A model generated the notes under the pieces. That model saw only the letters and a list, made by a program, of their open reading frames with translations. It made no database searches and was not told the origin of the DNA. The translations under genes were made by a program, and so were the position numbers. From Epiperipatus broadwayi (Eukaryota; Onychophora; Udeonychophora; Euonychophora; Peripatidae), in the NCBI GenBank assembly GCA_028023455.1, contig JAQFVV010006246.1:6692460-6756459 (forward strand): a stretch of DNA of 64,000 nucleotides, written 5' to 3'. Below, in pieces: positions 50,133 to 62,401 of the stretch; the stretch's first letter is position 1; each line of letters starts with the position of its first letter.

Positions 50133-50410
50133 GATTATTTACCTCCCAAGATGAGGCCATCTCCTTACCTTGTCATGAATGTATGCATAGATAGACTGTG
50201 TGTGAGGGATTATCTATCTCTTAAAATGAGGCCATCTTATAGCTATACTATTATGCATGTTGTTTATCCATTGAGGATATTACATTGGTCAACCTTTCTT
50301 GGAATAAGAGCCCATGTAATAGGAGTTATTTACCTCCTAAGAAGAGGACATCTCCTTACAATGCAAGATGGATTACTTATCTCCTAAGATGAGGCCATCA
50401 CCTTATTTTA
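50133..50410 (+). repeat. Four degenerate copies of a DYLPPKMRPSPY-encoding segment
   Basis: Copies start near 50133, 50208, 50325 and 50371. Each reads GATTAYTTACCTCC-like text followed by AAGATGAGGCCATC. Spacing is irregular (75, 117 and 46 bp). The first encodes DYLPPKMRPSPY and the last DYLSPKMRPSPYF; the third is out of frame relative to the first. Confidence 0.7.
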
Positions 50411-50450
50411 TTGTTGATGTAAGAGGAGATTGATGAGAAAACCGATTATG

Positions 50451-50637
50451 ATAAGTACTCTAATAAAAGAAATTATGGAATGTACAATGCTCGCAGTTTA
50501 ATACCATATCTATCAACAAATTAATACAAAAGAAAAAAAAATGTTTATAAAGGGCAGATCATTTTATTAATTGTTTTAAGTGAAAAAAAAAAAGACGCTT
50601 ACTAAAAATAAATTTTTTTTTCTTGTCTAGGTTATTA
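50451..50637. other. AT-rich DNA
   Basis: Includes A and T runs. No feature. Confidence 0.5.
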
Positions 50638-50844
50638 TTACATACTGTGTAAAATAAATATATATACACATATGCAAACTTTATGCCTCAACTCAAAGTA
50701 TTTTAACACTTCCATTGCCATTGTAATTAGTTTGCATACAAAAAAGGCAAAGACAATGTAGCTACTCCTGATAGCGTTTCCTTCAATCAGCACTTCATGA
50801 ATCTCTGCAAAACTTGGCACAACTTCAAGTTCATTATCTTTTAT
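50638..50844 (-). other. Candidate exon (unrecognised)
   Basis: The minus strand is open from 50844 to 50638 and reads DNELEVVPSFAEIHEVLIEG, then NAIRSSYIVFAFF. The first part has balanced composition and higher GC than the flanks, unlike the F/I/K/N-rich chance frames nearby. No ATG starts it. A weak donor-like GTATGC follows AFF. I recognise no family. It may be one exon of a host gene, a relic, or chance. Confidence 0.22.
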
Positions 50845-52901
50845 TTAATGAAATATGGATAAAACTAATATACCTGAGAAAGTACAAAAGCATTTGCAAT
50901 GAATTATTACTCAAAATTGAGTAAAATAACCCATCTTTTGATGAAGCATTACTTTTTGATAATTGTGTTTCCAAATTTTCATTTAGTTAAAAAAAAAAAA
51001 AAAAAACGAGAGCAAAAATTATTACTATCATTTCAATTTGTTTTTCTAAACACAATACATACACAAATGTTGGTTCAGAATTATGATTTATCAATGATTA
51101 ATACAATAAAATGCAGGTTTAAAAAAATGATAGACTCAGAACAAAAAAGTTATTTATATGGGATTAGTTTAGAACCAAAAAGAATTGACAAAATATATGG
51201 GAAAATGAAGGTAATATGAATATACAACAATGTTGCAGTGTATATATTAAATTCTTTGTCCAACATCAACTTGAAAACTACAAACTAAGAGTAATACTTG
51301 ATCATCCTTGGTGCTAGATTATCACCCTCTTGAAAGTACATCATAAACTTTAGCAAATGTTTTAAATGATACAAATCACTATGTATTGGAAAAAGTTATG
51401 AAAAAATCTAAAATAGTTAAATTTCTTAGATACTATAAACTCCAAACATCAGAAGACAACAATATCCAAACATATGTTAACATCTATTATAGCACATATC
51501 TTATGGTTGTGAAAGTATATTACAACATGCATATTATTAACTAAGTAAAATAATCCTGAAGTCCATTTAAGAAAATATTCAGCATTTGAATGACTATATA
51601 TGCAAAATCTACTATGACATTGGGAATAAATAGATTCAATGCTACTAATTGGACACCCTTAGTTCCAAAACCTTCTTGGATTAGCATTTATGTTGAAATG
51701 CATTCTTATCCTTACATACTTTTATCCTTCAACTCTCATTATAAATTCCCGAATCATTAAAGAAATACTACTGAAAATAGAAAAAGGAAATAATTATTCA
51801 TTTTAATGCAAACTGTCCATAGTACAACAAAAATAAGTAAACAAATAAAATTTTATTGATTATTCCTTCATCTTTTTTTCTTTCTAAAATCTTTTTAATA
51901 CTGTTGCAAATTTCCTGTTAGCTGATACAGAGATATTCTTTTAAAATTTTCACTTGCTATACATTGCAACAAGAAAAAACTTTTTTAGTTACAAAAAAAT
52001 AAAATTGATTAAAAAATAAAATAGAATTATAATGCTAAGATCAAATAGAAAAGGTTAATTTGCAAGTTATTTACTTACAACTTCTTTATTTCATTTTATT
52101 TTAAAGCATGTATATGTATTAATTGATTTGCTGAACTGTTTATTTTGTTTAATGTATACATATTTAAGATTAAATAAAAATGATATTACAGTAAATTATA
52201 ATATGAGTCAAAATAATAAAAAAATTTAAACAAACTTTTCATAATTTGTTAAATTAAAAATTGAACTAATACTATTCTACCATATCTAATTAATGATGGA
52301 AATTCATATCAACTGCAATGTGCACTGATTAAAATCATTTGTTATTTAAATTGATAAATAAATAAACAATTTACTGAAATATTGTGACATGATCTAAAGT
52401 ATATTGTTTACATGATGTTTGAGATATTAATGTGTGTAACATATTTTAACACCTGCATATAAAGTGTAATGCCATACTTAACATATCTAGGACAATATAT
52501 TTTAAGAATATTTAAGTTTAGAATATTTGATTTCTATGCTATTTGAAACTCCAAGATTTTTTAGATAAAATATAAAATATATTAAAAGTCAGGTAATTTT
52601 CCACTGTATAGAAATTTATGTAATTGTAAATGATAGGTTTGAATTTATTTTACAATCCTTGGAAATGACATTATTATATATATTTTTATTATTTATTGCC
52701 CTCAATATTAAATGCAATGATAGAATGACAGACTAAAATATTCTGCATAAAAGATTAATCTAGTATTTCTAATACTTGAATGTCATCACATGATTTTTGA
52801 ATGACTAATAATACACTTACTTTATTTTTTAGATATTTATTCTATGTATAATAGATTTTATTTATATACAAAACTGATTACCTTTAAATGATTTACTTCA
52901 G
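50845..52901. other. AT-rich DNA, no gene seen
   Basis: Contains A runs (for example 50989-51006). A 57-codon ATG frame near 51590-51765 has no family features and is within chance expectation for this composition. Confidence 0.45.
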
Positions 52902-52996
52902 GACAAAGACCCTTTCAATAGACACATGGCTATAGCAGATAGATGTACTAACCATTATAGTGTTGGATATTTTCAAGACTTTATACATACATATAT
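52902..52996 (+). other. Candidate exon 1 (unrecognised)
   Basis: Preceded by an acceptor-like TTTACTTCAG and followed by GTAAAA. The phase-0 frame reads DKDPFNRHMAIADRC, then NHYSVGYFQDF, with no stop before the putative donor. Length is 95 bp. No family recognised. Splice-like edges of this quality also occur by chance in AT-rich DNA. Confidence 0.2.
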
Positions 52997-53500
52997 GTAA
53001 AAAATAGCAAAACCATCATTTATCATTTTCTATAAATTAAATTGTTACAATTCTTCATGCTATTTCTTGAAATCTTTATTTAGTTTAATATTGCATGTGC
53101 CTAGAACAATCCTCAAGACTATCATGAAGAACATGCTCTTTGGTGGTATGAAATCCAATTAGTTTCATTTGTGAATTAATTTGAACAAGAATGGTGTTGC
53201 ATGTTACATTAACTAAACAATTTCATAAGATTCAAACAAAAATAATTATTACCTATAATTTATACATGCAAAAAAAAAAAAAAGCTATTAAATAGGAATT
53301 TTCACAGCTTCTCTATTAACTTATAAAACTAATAAATATGTATTTACATATATATATATTCGCATAATATTTTTATATATTAAATGAATTTTAGTGTATG
53401 TGTGCACATGTAAATATTTCATAAGAGGGAGTTCAGTAATTGAGTTTAATGAGTCTGAAAATAAAACAATATTAATAACAGTAATGCCTTTCTTCTACAG

Positions 53501-53570
53501 GAGCAGATATCAATATTATATCCAAATCCCGAGTGCCTACATTAAAAAAAATATTGGGGAACATTTAAAT
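53501..53570 (+). other. Candidate exon 2 (unrecognised)
   Basis: Preceded by a strong polypyrimidine tract and acceptor (CTTTCTTCTACAG) and followed by a near-ideal donor (GTAAGTGAAG). Of its three frames, the one entered with one leftover base is fully open (SRYQYYIQIPSAYIKK). This is the phase that candidate exon 1 would deliver. Length is 70 bp. Function unknown. Confidence 0.25.
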
Positions 53571-55560
53571 GTAAGTGAAGTCGATAATAAACAGAAATAA
53601 TATAAAAATGAAACAACTACTCTACATAAACAGTGAAGGTATCAGATGCTTGATAAAAAATAATATTTGTAGAAAATCTCATGGAGGCTGGACCATAATT
53701 ATTAGTTAGGATTGTTTCATGTTGGAGCAATGCTGAACTGTTGAAAATGCATATCAATGATTTATGATTAATAAAAGTTTGGGATATAGCTACAAAATTA
53801 AGATAATATAAAATATTTTAAGAGAGTGACAAGGAATGACAAACAGCTCTCAGCAAATGATCAAATGTAATTGTTTGACTACAATCCTCTACTGCTTAGT
53901 TACTTTAGTTTTTCTGCATAAATCTCTGCAAAAATGCAAATCGTATTTTCATAAAATTTGTTAATTTTACAAATTCTTAAAACTTATTTAAAAAGTAACA
54001 TTCACTCACATGCAAACACTCATATATATATATGAGAGTTTTTGTTTAATAAATATATAGATAATCTTAATTGAAAAATGGTGATATTTTGTAAATTGTT
54101 CTAAGATGATTTGCATTTTGGAGCCCTGTGATGAGTTTCTCATTTTTATTGTTGTCATAAATATAAATAGAAACATACTCCTGGAGTGATAGATAATAGA
54201 TATATTTATGAATGTAAAAAATGTCATGTAAATTACATTATGAATAATATTGGTTATTACTTTATATCAAAATTTTTAACCATCGTTTTTATTCCGTTTT
54301 CAAGTTATGTTATTCTTTAAGTGCTTGTGGAATTCTTACGTAATTACATTTTTATTAATAAACTAAATGTTTGTAATTTGCAATTTTTAATGATATTTTA
54401 TATAATCAACTGCACTGAATAAATTAAATGCATATTAAAAATAAATAAATATAGTGGTTATTATTCTTGAGACAGATAAACTTAATAACTTAGATGTTTT
54501 TACAATATCAGTGAAAATATTAAATATCTTAACATTTTATATAAATGTCTTGATTGCACTACTGACATTGCTGTAAGTAAAACAGGTAACACTGACCATG
54601 CAGATGTTATGAATAAGAGCCCCCCTGAAATAATAAACTACGATTTCACCAATTAAAAATTAACCAGTCCAGTCTAAGGTGGATATTATTAAAATAAATA
54701 GTTTTTGTACTTGAAGTACCTTAAAATTTAGTTTATTATTGAATAAATAAACAAATATTTATTATTGTCTAATATTTGCAATGTTCTATAGCAATGAATG
54801 ATTTTATGGTAAAATACTCAATGCTAGCAAGATATAAATATATTAAATTTATTAAAAATATATATGTATGTACATTTGTATCTAAAACTCTTATTTTTCA
54901 AGCTATAATAAGAACATTCTTTTTATTAAAAAAAAAAGAAAAAATATGGCTTGAAGATAAGCACTCATGATTATAGCTCGATCTATTATTTATATGTTCT
55001 AAGCAATATTTGCAGTAGCAGTAATAATGTTAAATTTATTAATAAGTGATTTAACAATTACACCTTAAAAGATTGAAAATAGAATGTGAATGAAAAAAAA
55101 AATTAATTTAAGAGATAGTCTTGAAGTAGATTTCAGTAACATTTGTTTATATGTGCAATAATTTATTTTTAGTGACTTGAAAACTAGTAAAAATATTTGG
55201 GGAAATCTGGTATTATAGCAAGGTAAAATATCTTTCATCTTTTGAATGGGTATCACGTAATCTAATCGACACTATATTGAATTTCACCTTTCCTCTAACA
55301 TTTCATTATTAATAAAGAGTTTATCTTTTTTATGCACACACTGTGTATTTATTTTTCAATTTTAACCTTGCTTTATCTTATTTTTTCTTAACATTTCATT
55401 ATGAATATTTACAACTGTGTTAACAGAAAATATTATTTCTAAATATATAGAGAAAGCAATCATAAATCTTCCTACCTCATATGCTGAAACTTTTAGAAAT
55501 AGATACCCTATTATTTATGTGACTTCCAGGAATTGATTTAATACACATTATAATAAAAAA
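53571..55560. other. AT-rich DNA, no gene seen
   Basis: No supported feature. Short frames are A/T-driven. Confidence 0.5.
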
Positions 55561-55712
55561 AATTAGAAGAATAATAAAATAATCAAATGATTTATTGCTC
55601 AGGAATTCATAAGAAATTCAAATATTTGAAGTGACAGAGGTGGGCTTGATCTATGGATCCTGGTATCCCGAGATCTGCCTCTCTATCATTGTATCCAATC
55701 ACACAGGCCAAA
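55561..55712 (-). mobile_element. tRNA-derived SINE, copy 4 (best preserved)
   Basis: On the minus strand an A-box-like GATAGAGAGGCAG (plus strand 55676-55688) is followed by a perfect box B, GATCAAGCC, at 55643-55651, which fits GWTCRANNC. The body reads CACTTCAAATATTTGAA, then TTCTTATGAATTCCTGAG, and an AT-rich tail. Copies at 14973, 38412 and 38551 share the body and tail. SINEs of this type are transcribed by RNA polymerase III and moved by LINE enzymes. I see no LINE in this window with a matching tail. Confidence 0.72.
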
Positions 55713-56818
55713 ATAATAGTAAAAAAAATACTAAAAAAAATAAAATAAAAACAATATTAACAATAATAATAAAAATAATAAAAAACAAAAATAGCAAATA
55801 CAAAAAGAAGAAAAAAGTAAAAGTATAAAAATAAGCAGCAGCATTAGATGTAAAAACAAAACAAGATAAAATGACAAAGATAGTTCAGTTATTATCAGAA
55901 GACTGAAAGTTTGATTATTAATAGTGCTAGAGCGGAATTTCTATCTGTTAAGACAATATTAATAAATGAGTCATGGTTAAGTAGGTTTGGCATGATTGAA
56001 GCACTATAAATTAAACATATCATATGAAAAACTACTATAAACATTGTTTTTAGCTTTTTAATACCAGTTGCTTCTCAGCTTTTGCTCCAGTTCTTAATTA
56101 TAAAACACTGTTGATCTTTTAAAGGGCAAAGCAATACTTTAGAGAGGACTGACAATTACATCTTAATATTTCCAACAAGAAAAAACTTTAAAAAACAAAC
56201 ACAGAATGTGCATTGGTAAGATACTATTAATTACTGACTGACATTAATAGAATTCCTGATGATTTTCCAGTTATACAGTAATGGTTCATAATGTAAACAA
56301 AGTTATTAAAACAACTGGAGAATCAGTTATATTTAATTTTGATTTTGGGAGAAATGTAGGAAAGAATTTAATAAGACTATTTGAAATTTTTTATAAATAT
56401 ATCCTAAATATATATTTATTGTACACATGCATAATTCTTGTCTAAAAGCAAACTGAGTTAATTAGATAACGAAGTATTGTGACTAAATAACAATAGTTGA
56501 TCAGTGTTAACATCTGTTTCCCATTTGTAAGCTAACTTACACATTTAATATTTCCTCTTTAGGTTCAGACTTTCAAAAAACGTTTTGTATAATCTGAAAT
56601 ATCTTTTATAGTTTTAAGTAGAAACTTTTACAAAGATGAATGCAACAGTATTAAAAGTGCATTACAATAAGAGACAACTATTGAATTATATAAAACATTT
56701 TACAATAAATTTATAAAACAAGATTTAAATTTAATTTTAGCAGACAATAATTCTACATAAAAGATATTATTAGAATTTGAAATTTTGTATGATAGATATT
56801 TTAATAGAGAAATGGTAC
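55713..56818. other. AT-rich DNA, no gene seen
   Basis: Begins with a lysine-coding A-rich tract (55715-55830). No supported gene. Confidence 0.5.
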
Positions 56819-56824
56819 TTATAA

Positions 56825-56850
56825 TGTAATCGGGCTTGACCACTTGATGG
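56825..56850 (+). repeat. Terminal inverted repeat, left
   Basis: Complementary to 58022-58047 with one mismatch. Confidence 0.85.
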
Positions 56851-57560
56851 CATTCTGGCTCGCCAAAACATCTAACAAATGCCATTTACAAGGCCTGACT
56901 TACGGCTATAGAAAACATCTATGTTTGTCTTAGCCATTAGAAGGCTGTTTATGATGCATAACGCAGAAATAATACGGCCTATTTCAGCTTCGCGACAGTT
57001 ATTGTGAATCCACACACTTATCTTTCATTTACAGTTTGAAATATATGTGTGTTTAGTTGGATTAGTCAAATTTTTACAATATATGTTACACAATATTTGT
57101 ATTTATAATTTATTTAATAAACAGGAATTTATAGTAATTTTCTAAATGGCAATACCCTTGTTTAGAGAATGTGTAAGGTGTAAAAGCTTGCCGAGAGTAA
57201 GTAAAAAAGAATTCGGCCGATATCGCGTGTGAAATATCATTTTCACATGAAATAGCACTAATTGATAAAATGGATGGTGATCAACTTTTTCCGCAGTTGC
57301 CGACAACAGAAGCCTAGTATTTCTGCTGTCCAATAAAAATATACACGATTTTTTTGTAAATTTCATAGAAAGTACATATTATAAACATGTTTAATAAATA
57401 AATAAGACATTTATATGTGTTTGTTGTTGTTTAAAAAGGTTTGAGTTTCTTTCTTTTGTCCGACTACAGTTACGATTTTAATATCTTTTATTTTAGCATT
57501 ACAAACAACAGAACATAACCCTAAACTAACCCTACACAGTTGTTTTATTATGTAAAAAGC

Positions 57561-57852
57561 AATAATTAAGCGAAAGACATCGCTAAATAGACATCGCAGA
57601 GTAGCAGCTTTGTCCAAAAACAGCGATTTAAAAATAAAAAAAAGGTTGTCGTTTACCAATAATTAAGCGAAAGACATCGATAAATAGACATCGCAGAGTA
57701 GCAGTTTTGTCCAAAAACAGCGATTTAAAAATAAAAAAAAAGGTTGTCGTTTACCAATAATTAAGCGAAAGACATCGCTAAATAGACATCGCAGAGTAGC
57801 AGCGTTGTCCTAAAACAGCGATTTAAAAATAAAAAAAAAGGTTGTTGTTTAC
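57561..57852. repeat. Minisatellite, three units of 97-98 bp
   Basis: Units start at 57561, 57658 and 57756, each opening with AATAATTAAGCGAAAGACAT and ending with an A run and AGGTTGTYGTTTA. They differ at only a few positions, so the amplification is recent. A degraded partial fourth unit (CAGCGATT) may lie near 57951. Confidence 0.9.
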
Positions 57853-58021
57853 TAAATATAAAATTAAAATTAAACAACTTTTTTAATAAAAAGGCATGAA
57901 AAAAAAGTTATAGCAATCAATAAATTAATAACCAAAAAAAAAAAAAAAAAACAGCGATTCAATTTAAAAATATAACATGGCCCCAAACATTGTATTGTAT
58001 TGTTTTTGAATGCCAACAACG

Positions 58022-58047
58022 TCATCAAGTGGCCAAGCCCGATTACA
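58022..58047 (-). repeat. Terminal inverted repeat, right
   Basis: Complementary to 56825-56850 with one mismatch. Confidence 0.85.
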
Positions 58048-58053
58048 TTATAA

Positions 58054-61000
58054 TTACCGAGTTATATTTTTAATTTTCAATGTATTTAATCTATTTAAAA
58101 ACTTTTTATGTATTCAATTTTAAAAAGTAGCTTATTTATACAAAAAATGTGAAAGCTTTATGGTGGCAGTTCAAAAAATAAACAAAATCAGATAATTCAA
58201 TTAGTAATATAAAAGGGTATGGCACAATGGCTATATTAATTATAAATTTTTTTTTAGTTATTTTCAAAAAAAGAGAAAAAATCTCAGATTAATATAAATT
58301 GGTCAGATTACTGTTACTGCACTGGTTATAAAAAACATCATACAATTCTAATATGGTGCAACTTTCATTACTGTATAATTTCTGTTTATTTATGTTGAAA
58401 AAATAGAATAAGAAACCATTTAATTATTTAACTCACAAAATGTGATAAAAAAAGAACAAACCTTTAATGCTAACTATAGTAGTAATCTTGACCAATCAAT
58501 AATTACCAAATACTAAAAACTGATCTGGGAATAGGTTTTAAATAGACTATTATCTGGTAAATACAAATTATTCTAAGACCATCATAATGATACTAGAGTA
58601 GAGAATAGTTTTTGCTTTGAAAGAATATGCAAATTGTATACAAAAGATTGAAAAAAAAAACTGCTATTAAAAAAATTCAAAATTCTTACCTCATAAATTG
58701 ATTAAAAAAATATAAGGCCCCTAAAATTTATTCATATGTAAAGCTGGCTACTGCAAATGATTCAATTTAATTAAGATGTCAAAATAGAAAAACCATAACA
58801 TTTAAAACTGTAATTTTTAGAAGTAGGTCAAAGCATAGGTCAAACTTTTCTTAAAAAACAAAAACAAACAGAAACAGTCAATTCTTTCATTTTTTTCCAA
58901 TAAAATATATTATTATTATTTAAATAATCCATTAACTTTAATAATTTGAGAGTTGCAGTTTTATTTGTAAATTTAGTATTAAATGTTTTAAATAATTCAA
59001 ATAATATTATATACAAATTTGTAAAATTCACTTTTTTTTTGTTAGCTTTAAACTCATAAAGTAAAATGCAACTACTCTTTACAATTTCATCATTAATTTC
59101 ACTTTATATTTTAATTTTGTTTTGTTAAACCATCTTGATCTGATTAAACAAATATTTCATTGAATATTTTATTTTGATAATGTTATCTGTGTTTAGCAAC
59201 TTATAAATTTTAATCAGATTATTTTGCTGTGCTTATGTAATATTTTCATTTAACTCTGTAGACATTATTGAATGTCATTTGAAAATTCTAAAAAATTGCT
59301 ATATTGACTTTTACAAAATAGCAAATGATTGTTAACTCCATTCCCATAAGTACATGGCTACCAAAATCTTTTAATTTAATGTGACCCCTATAATTCTGTT
59401 GACTGTTGAAAATGTCATATTAACTTTTTTATGCATTTGTTCAAAATGCAATTTTCATAATAACATGAGATTACATAATATTATAATATATATAGTATGA
59501 AATGATTCATAGAGCTAAACATTCCATAAAAAATAGTAAAGCTAAATAACTATGATATAAAATAAAAAATTTAAACATTTTTAAAATTATTAATTTTAAA
59601 TTTATTTATTTTTGATGTGTTGGTTTAGAGTAAGGGCATTTTTAGTCATTTAAATTATTCTACATAAAATTTCCAGTCAAATGATGTATAAGATTACTGA
59701 TTAGTCATTATTAATAACTTTTTTTTTAATAAAAATTATCATATTCACCGTTCAACTAGGACCTCAGTCCTATGTGAAAACATCAATTTAGGGAGTCTTT
59801 CTTCTCTAATAAAATAAATTTAAGGATATTAATTTGTGTTAAAGTACTTATTTAATAACATAGATAAAGGTAGAAAACAAAAATACATTATTAAGCGAAT
59901 CTTATCAATTTGTATACAACAATGCACATTATGTATGCAAAACAAATACATTGTAAATATATGTGGCTAATTTCATTAATTAATATATGATAAACTTATT
60001 TTTTTATATTTAAAAGTTTAATTTTACAATGAAATAATTCATTCTGATATGATGTAAATATGTAATTGTTAATATTACTAACATCTAAAAAAATCTATCC
60101 CTTCATTTTAAAAATCCTCATATAAATTCTTCATTTTAAAAATATAACTTTTACAAAAAAACTTGTAAAAATAACAAAAACAAAGTATAAATCTTATGAA
60201 AAAAGAAATAAATTATCTACATAAACATAATATCATAAACATACATAACTTCACACTGAATTTGACTTAATAAAGAATGGAATTGATAAGACAAAACTCA
60301 AAAAGTAAATAAAGAATCGCTATTTTTAGGAGTGAATGGAGACAGATCAGAAAAAAGCAAATATATCTGGCTGTCTACTATTTGAAATGATTTACAGCTT
60401 TGAATATTGAATTTGATTTTTAAGAGTGATCATATAATTTGTCTTGATTTCATAAATAATTACAATGTAAATAATTATTGATACTGTTACAAGGGAAAAA
60501 AAAACCCAGTAAGATATACCACATAGAAAAATTGCAAAAATACTATTACATTTTTTTATTTTTATTTTGATAAAGGATAAATAAAAAGCAAAAAAAAAAA
60601 AAAAATCGTCTCTGGCAAATATCAGATATTTTCTTACTTTATATTTATTTGCTGTGCTCCTTGAAAAATTTTTTTTGAAACCAATAAGATTTCTTTTCAT
60701 AATTTTTTTTAATAAATATTAAATACTACATTTAAAACAGGTCCTAGTAATTCACTTGTACACAAATATAAAAATTATTATTATTTTCATTTTTTAAATA
60801 AAATAAAACTTAAATTGTTAACAATTTTCAGATATTTCAATTTGTTGAAATAATTTCAAAACAATAATTACCATTTATAAGTTGACAGATTATTCACAAA
60901 TACTCATTAACCAATGAGATAATTTCAGTAATTAAAGGATAATTTTTTTATCCATGAGAAATAATTTAATTTTATTATTTGCACCTTGCCTAGATTTCAG

Positions 61001-61846
61001 AAAATAAAAAAGCTTAAGATTAGCTAATGATAATTATATTAATAAATATCTTATGCTTACTTATAATTCTATGAATGAGAGAATTAGTGTTTTGAGAATA
61101 TAAAGAAATTTTAATTTGAGATAGTTATTTAATTTCTAAATTCTATATGGTAGTTTAAAAGTTGTCTTTCAAAAACATGTTTGCTAATAAAATCTTATAA
61201 TAAACATATATATATATGTATATAATGTTAAGAGAATTAATGAATTTATCAGCTGTTTTATAATTTTCAGACATCACCATTTATTTAAAAACAAACACCT
61301 GAAAAAATGTATATTTATTTACAAAATTTCCTAAATGTTTGGAAATTAGGAAAAAAGTAATTAATTAAAAAAAGAATACATCTTGTGGATATTGCAGATG
61401 ATAGGTACAAAGAAATGTAAATATGTATATTCCTAAAAGATAACCCAATTGTTTTCTGATAATGACATTAAGTTCATTCCCTGAAAGATTGAGAGTTACT
61501 GATCTTTTCCTTCTTTGTCCTCTTTCTTCTTATATTCCAGATTAAGTACAAAAAATTTAAGTTTGGATTAACTTGATATGATGTAAGTGAATTTTAGTTT
61601 TACTAGCTCAAACAAAAAAACAAAACTGAGAAAATAAAAGTTATTCTTTATAATATAGACATAAGTGTGAAAGCCTGGAGACCAAGAGTAAATAACCAGA
61701 GATTACAGACAGAGATATACCAAAGATCAAATTAACTATATGACCAAACATTTCACTTATTAAAAAATGGGGGGAAAATGGCCTAATTTACTACTCTTCA
61801 TATGGTGATGTTAAATAAATTGGAGAGGAAAATCATGTAATGAAAC
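58054..61846. other. AT-rich DNA, no gene seen
   Basis: Long low-complexity A/T sequence. Minus-strand frames at 58840-59031 and 60392-60700 are F/I/K/N-rich and match no family. Confidence 0.5.

Positions 61847-61929
<83 letters not shown>
61847..61929. repeat. AAT microsatellite, about 27 units
   Basis: Uninterrupted AAT array. Read on the minus strand it gives a poly-leucine frame that is not a gene. Confidence 0.95.
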
Positions 61930-61934
<5 letters not shown>

Positions 61935-62401
61935 GTTTGAATGAGATTGAGTGTTCCAATATTTGAAAATCCCTAAAGTATTATTGATCTTGTAACAATG
62001 ATCTGTGTAAAACACTATTAGTTTAATATTTGCTGTTAACTGAGAGGAGACCCTTTTATTTCTCTTAGAGGCCTTAAAGAAATCGAGCAGGGCAAATTCC
62101 TAACTCGATCCCATATGTTCTTGTTGTTACAGCTGTTATTACTATATGATTATTCATATAGTATATAAACATGGATGGGCTGCTCACCACATGTATTAGC
62201 CAGTGTAGTGAGTTTACTGGCTTTTTACCTCTGAGTTTAAAATCAAAAAACACCATAATCTTACTTCTCAGTTGCCTATAAGGCAGAATGAATGGGTGTG
62301 AATTTTTTTTCTAAGAGATATTTACAATCATGACAGACAAAAATAAATCATGACTTTTATTCCCAAAAAACTATAAAGTCAGCAACCAAGGCAGCAGTTG
62401 G
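61930..62401. other. Region upstream of RTE, possible 5' UTR
   Basis: Moderately complex sequence (62050-62290) with no open frame. Some or all may be the RTE 5' UTR, but the 5' boundary is not visible. Confidence 0.35.

Larger units (their letters stand above)
49106..50450 (+). pseudogene. Gag-like coiled-coil protein of an LTR retrotransposon, broken
   Basis: The frame at 49106-49522 starts MSELEYSPIPIDASMPEV and continues after a frameshift near 49500-49524 into a second frame (49524-50387) broken by a TAA at 49794-49796. Residues from about 70 onward are a highly charged coiled coil with 18-19-residue repeats (NKMKENNESMIRELE type, about 49325-49560). These are followed by longer repeats built on SDKIEELV. 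The end reads DYLPPKMRPSPY, resembling the start of Ty3/Gypsy gag domains (K-M-x-P-x-x-Y/F). A leader-like GGTGTTATAGTCATAG lies just upstream (about 49061), where a primer site could sit. No protease or RT follows. It could also be an unrelated coiled-coil protein. Confidence 0.45.
56825..58047. mobile_element. TIR DNA transposon, non-autonomous, about 1.2 kb
   Basis: The termini are inverted repeats: TGTAATCGGGCTTGACCACT at 56825 and, reading inward on the minus strand from 58047, TGTAATCGGGCTTGGCCACT. They match over about 26 bases with one difference. TTATAA sits directly outside both ends (56819-56824 and 58048-58053), a possible target duplication. The interior is GC-richer than the surroundings, has no transposase, and contains a three-unit minisatellite. 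Minus-strand frames at 57142-57366 and 57411-57659 match no family. Superfamily cannot be fixed from this. Confidence 0.7.

Noticed and set aside
57519-57537. Telomere-like CCCTAAACTAACCC text
   Set aside because: Too short and irregular to be an interstitial telomere tract.
57142-57659. Minus-strand frames inside the TIR transposon
   Set aside because: They run across non-coding sequence and the minisatellite; no transposase motif.
57561-57852. CRISPR-like array
   Set aside because: Three adjacent units repeat over their whole length with no unique spacers, in eukaryotic DNA. It is a minisatellite.
61833-62015. Poly-leucine minus-strand frame
   Set aside because: Translation of the AAT microsatellite.
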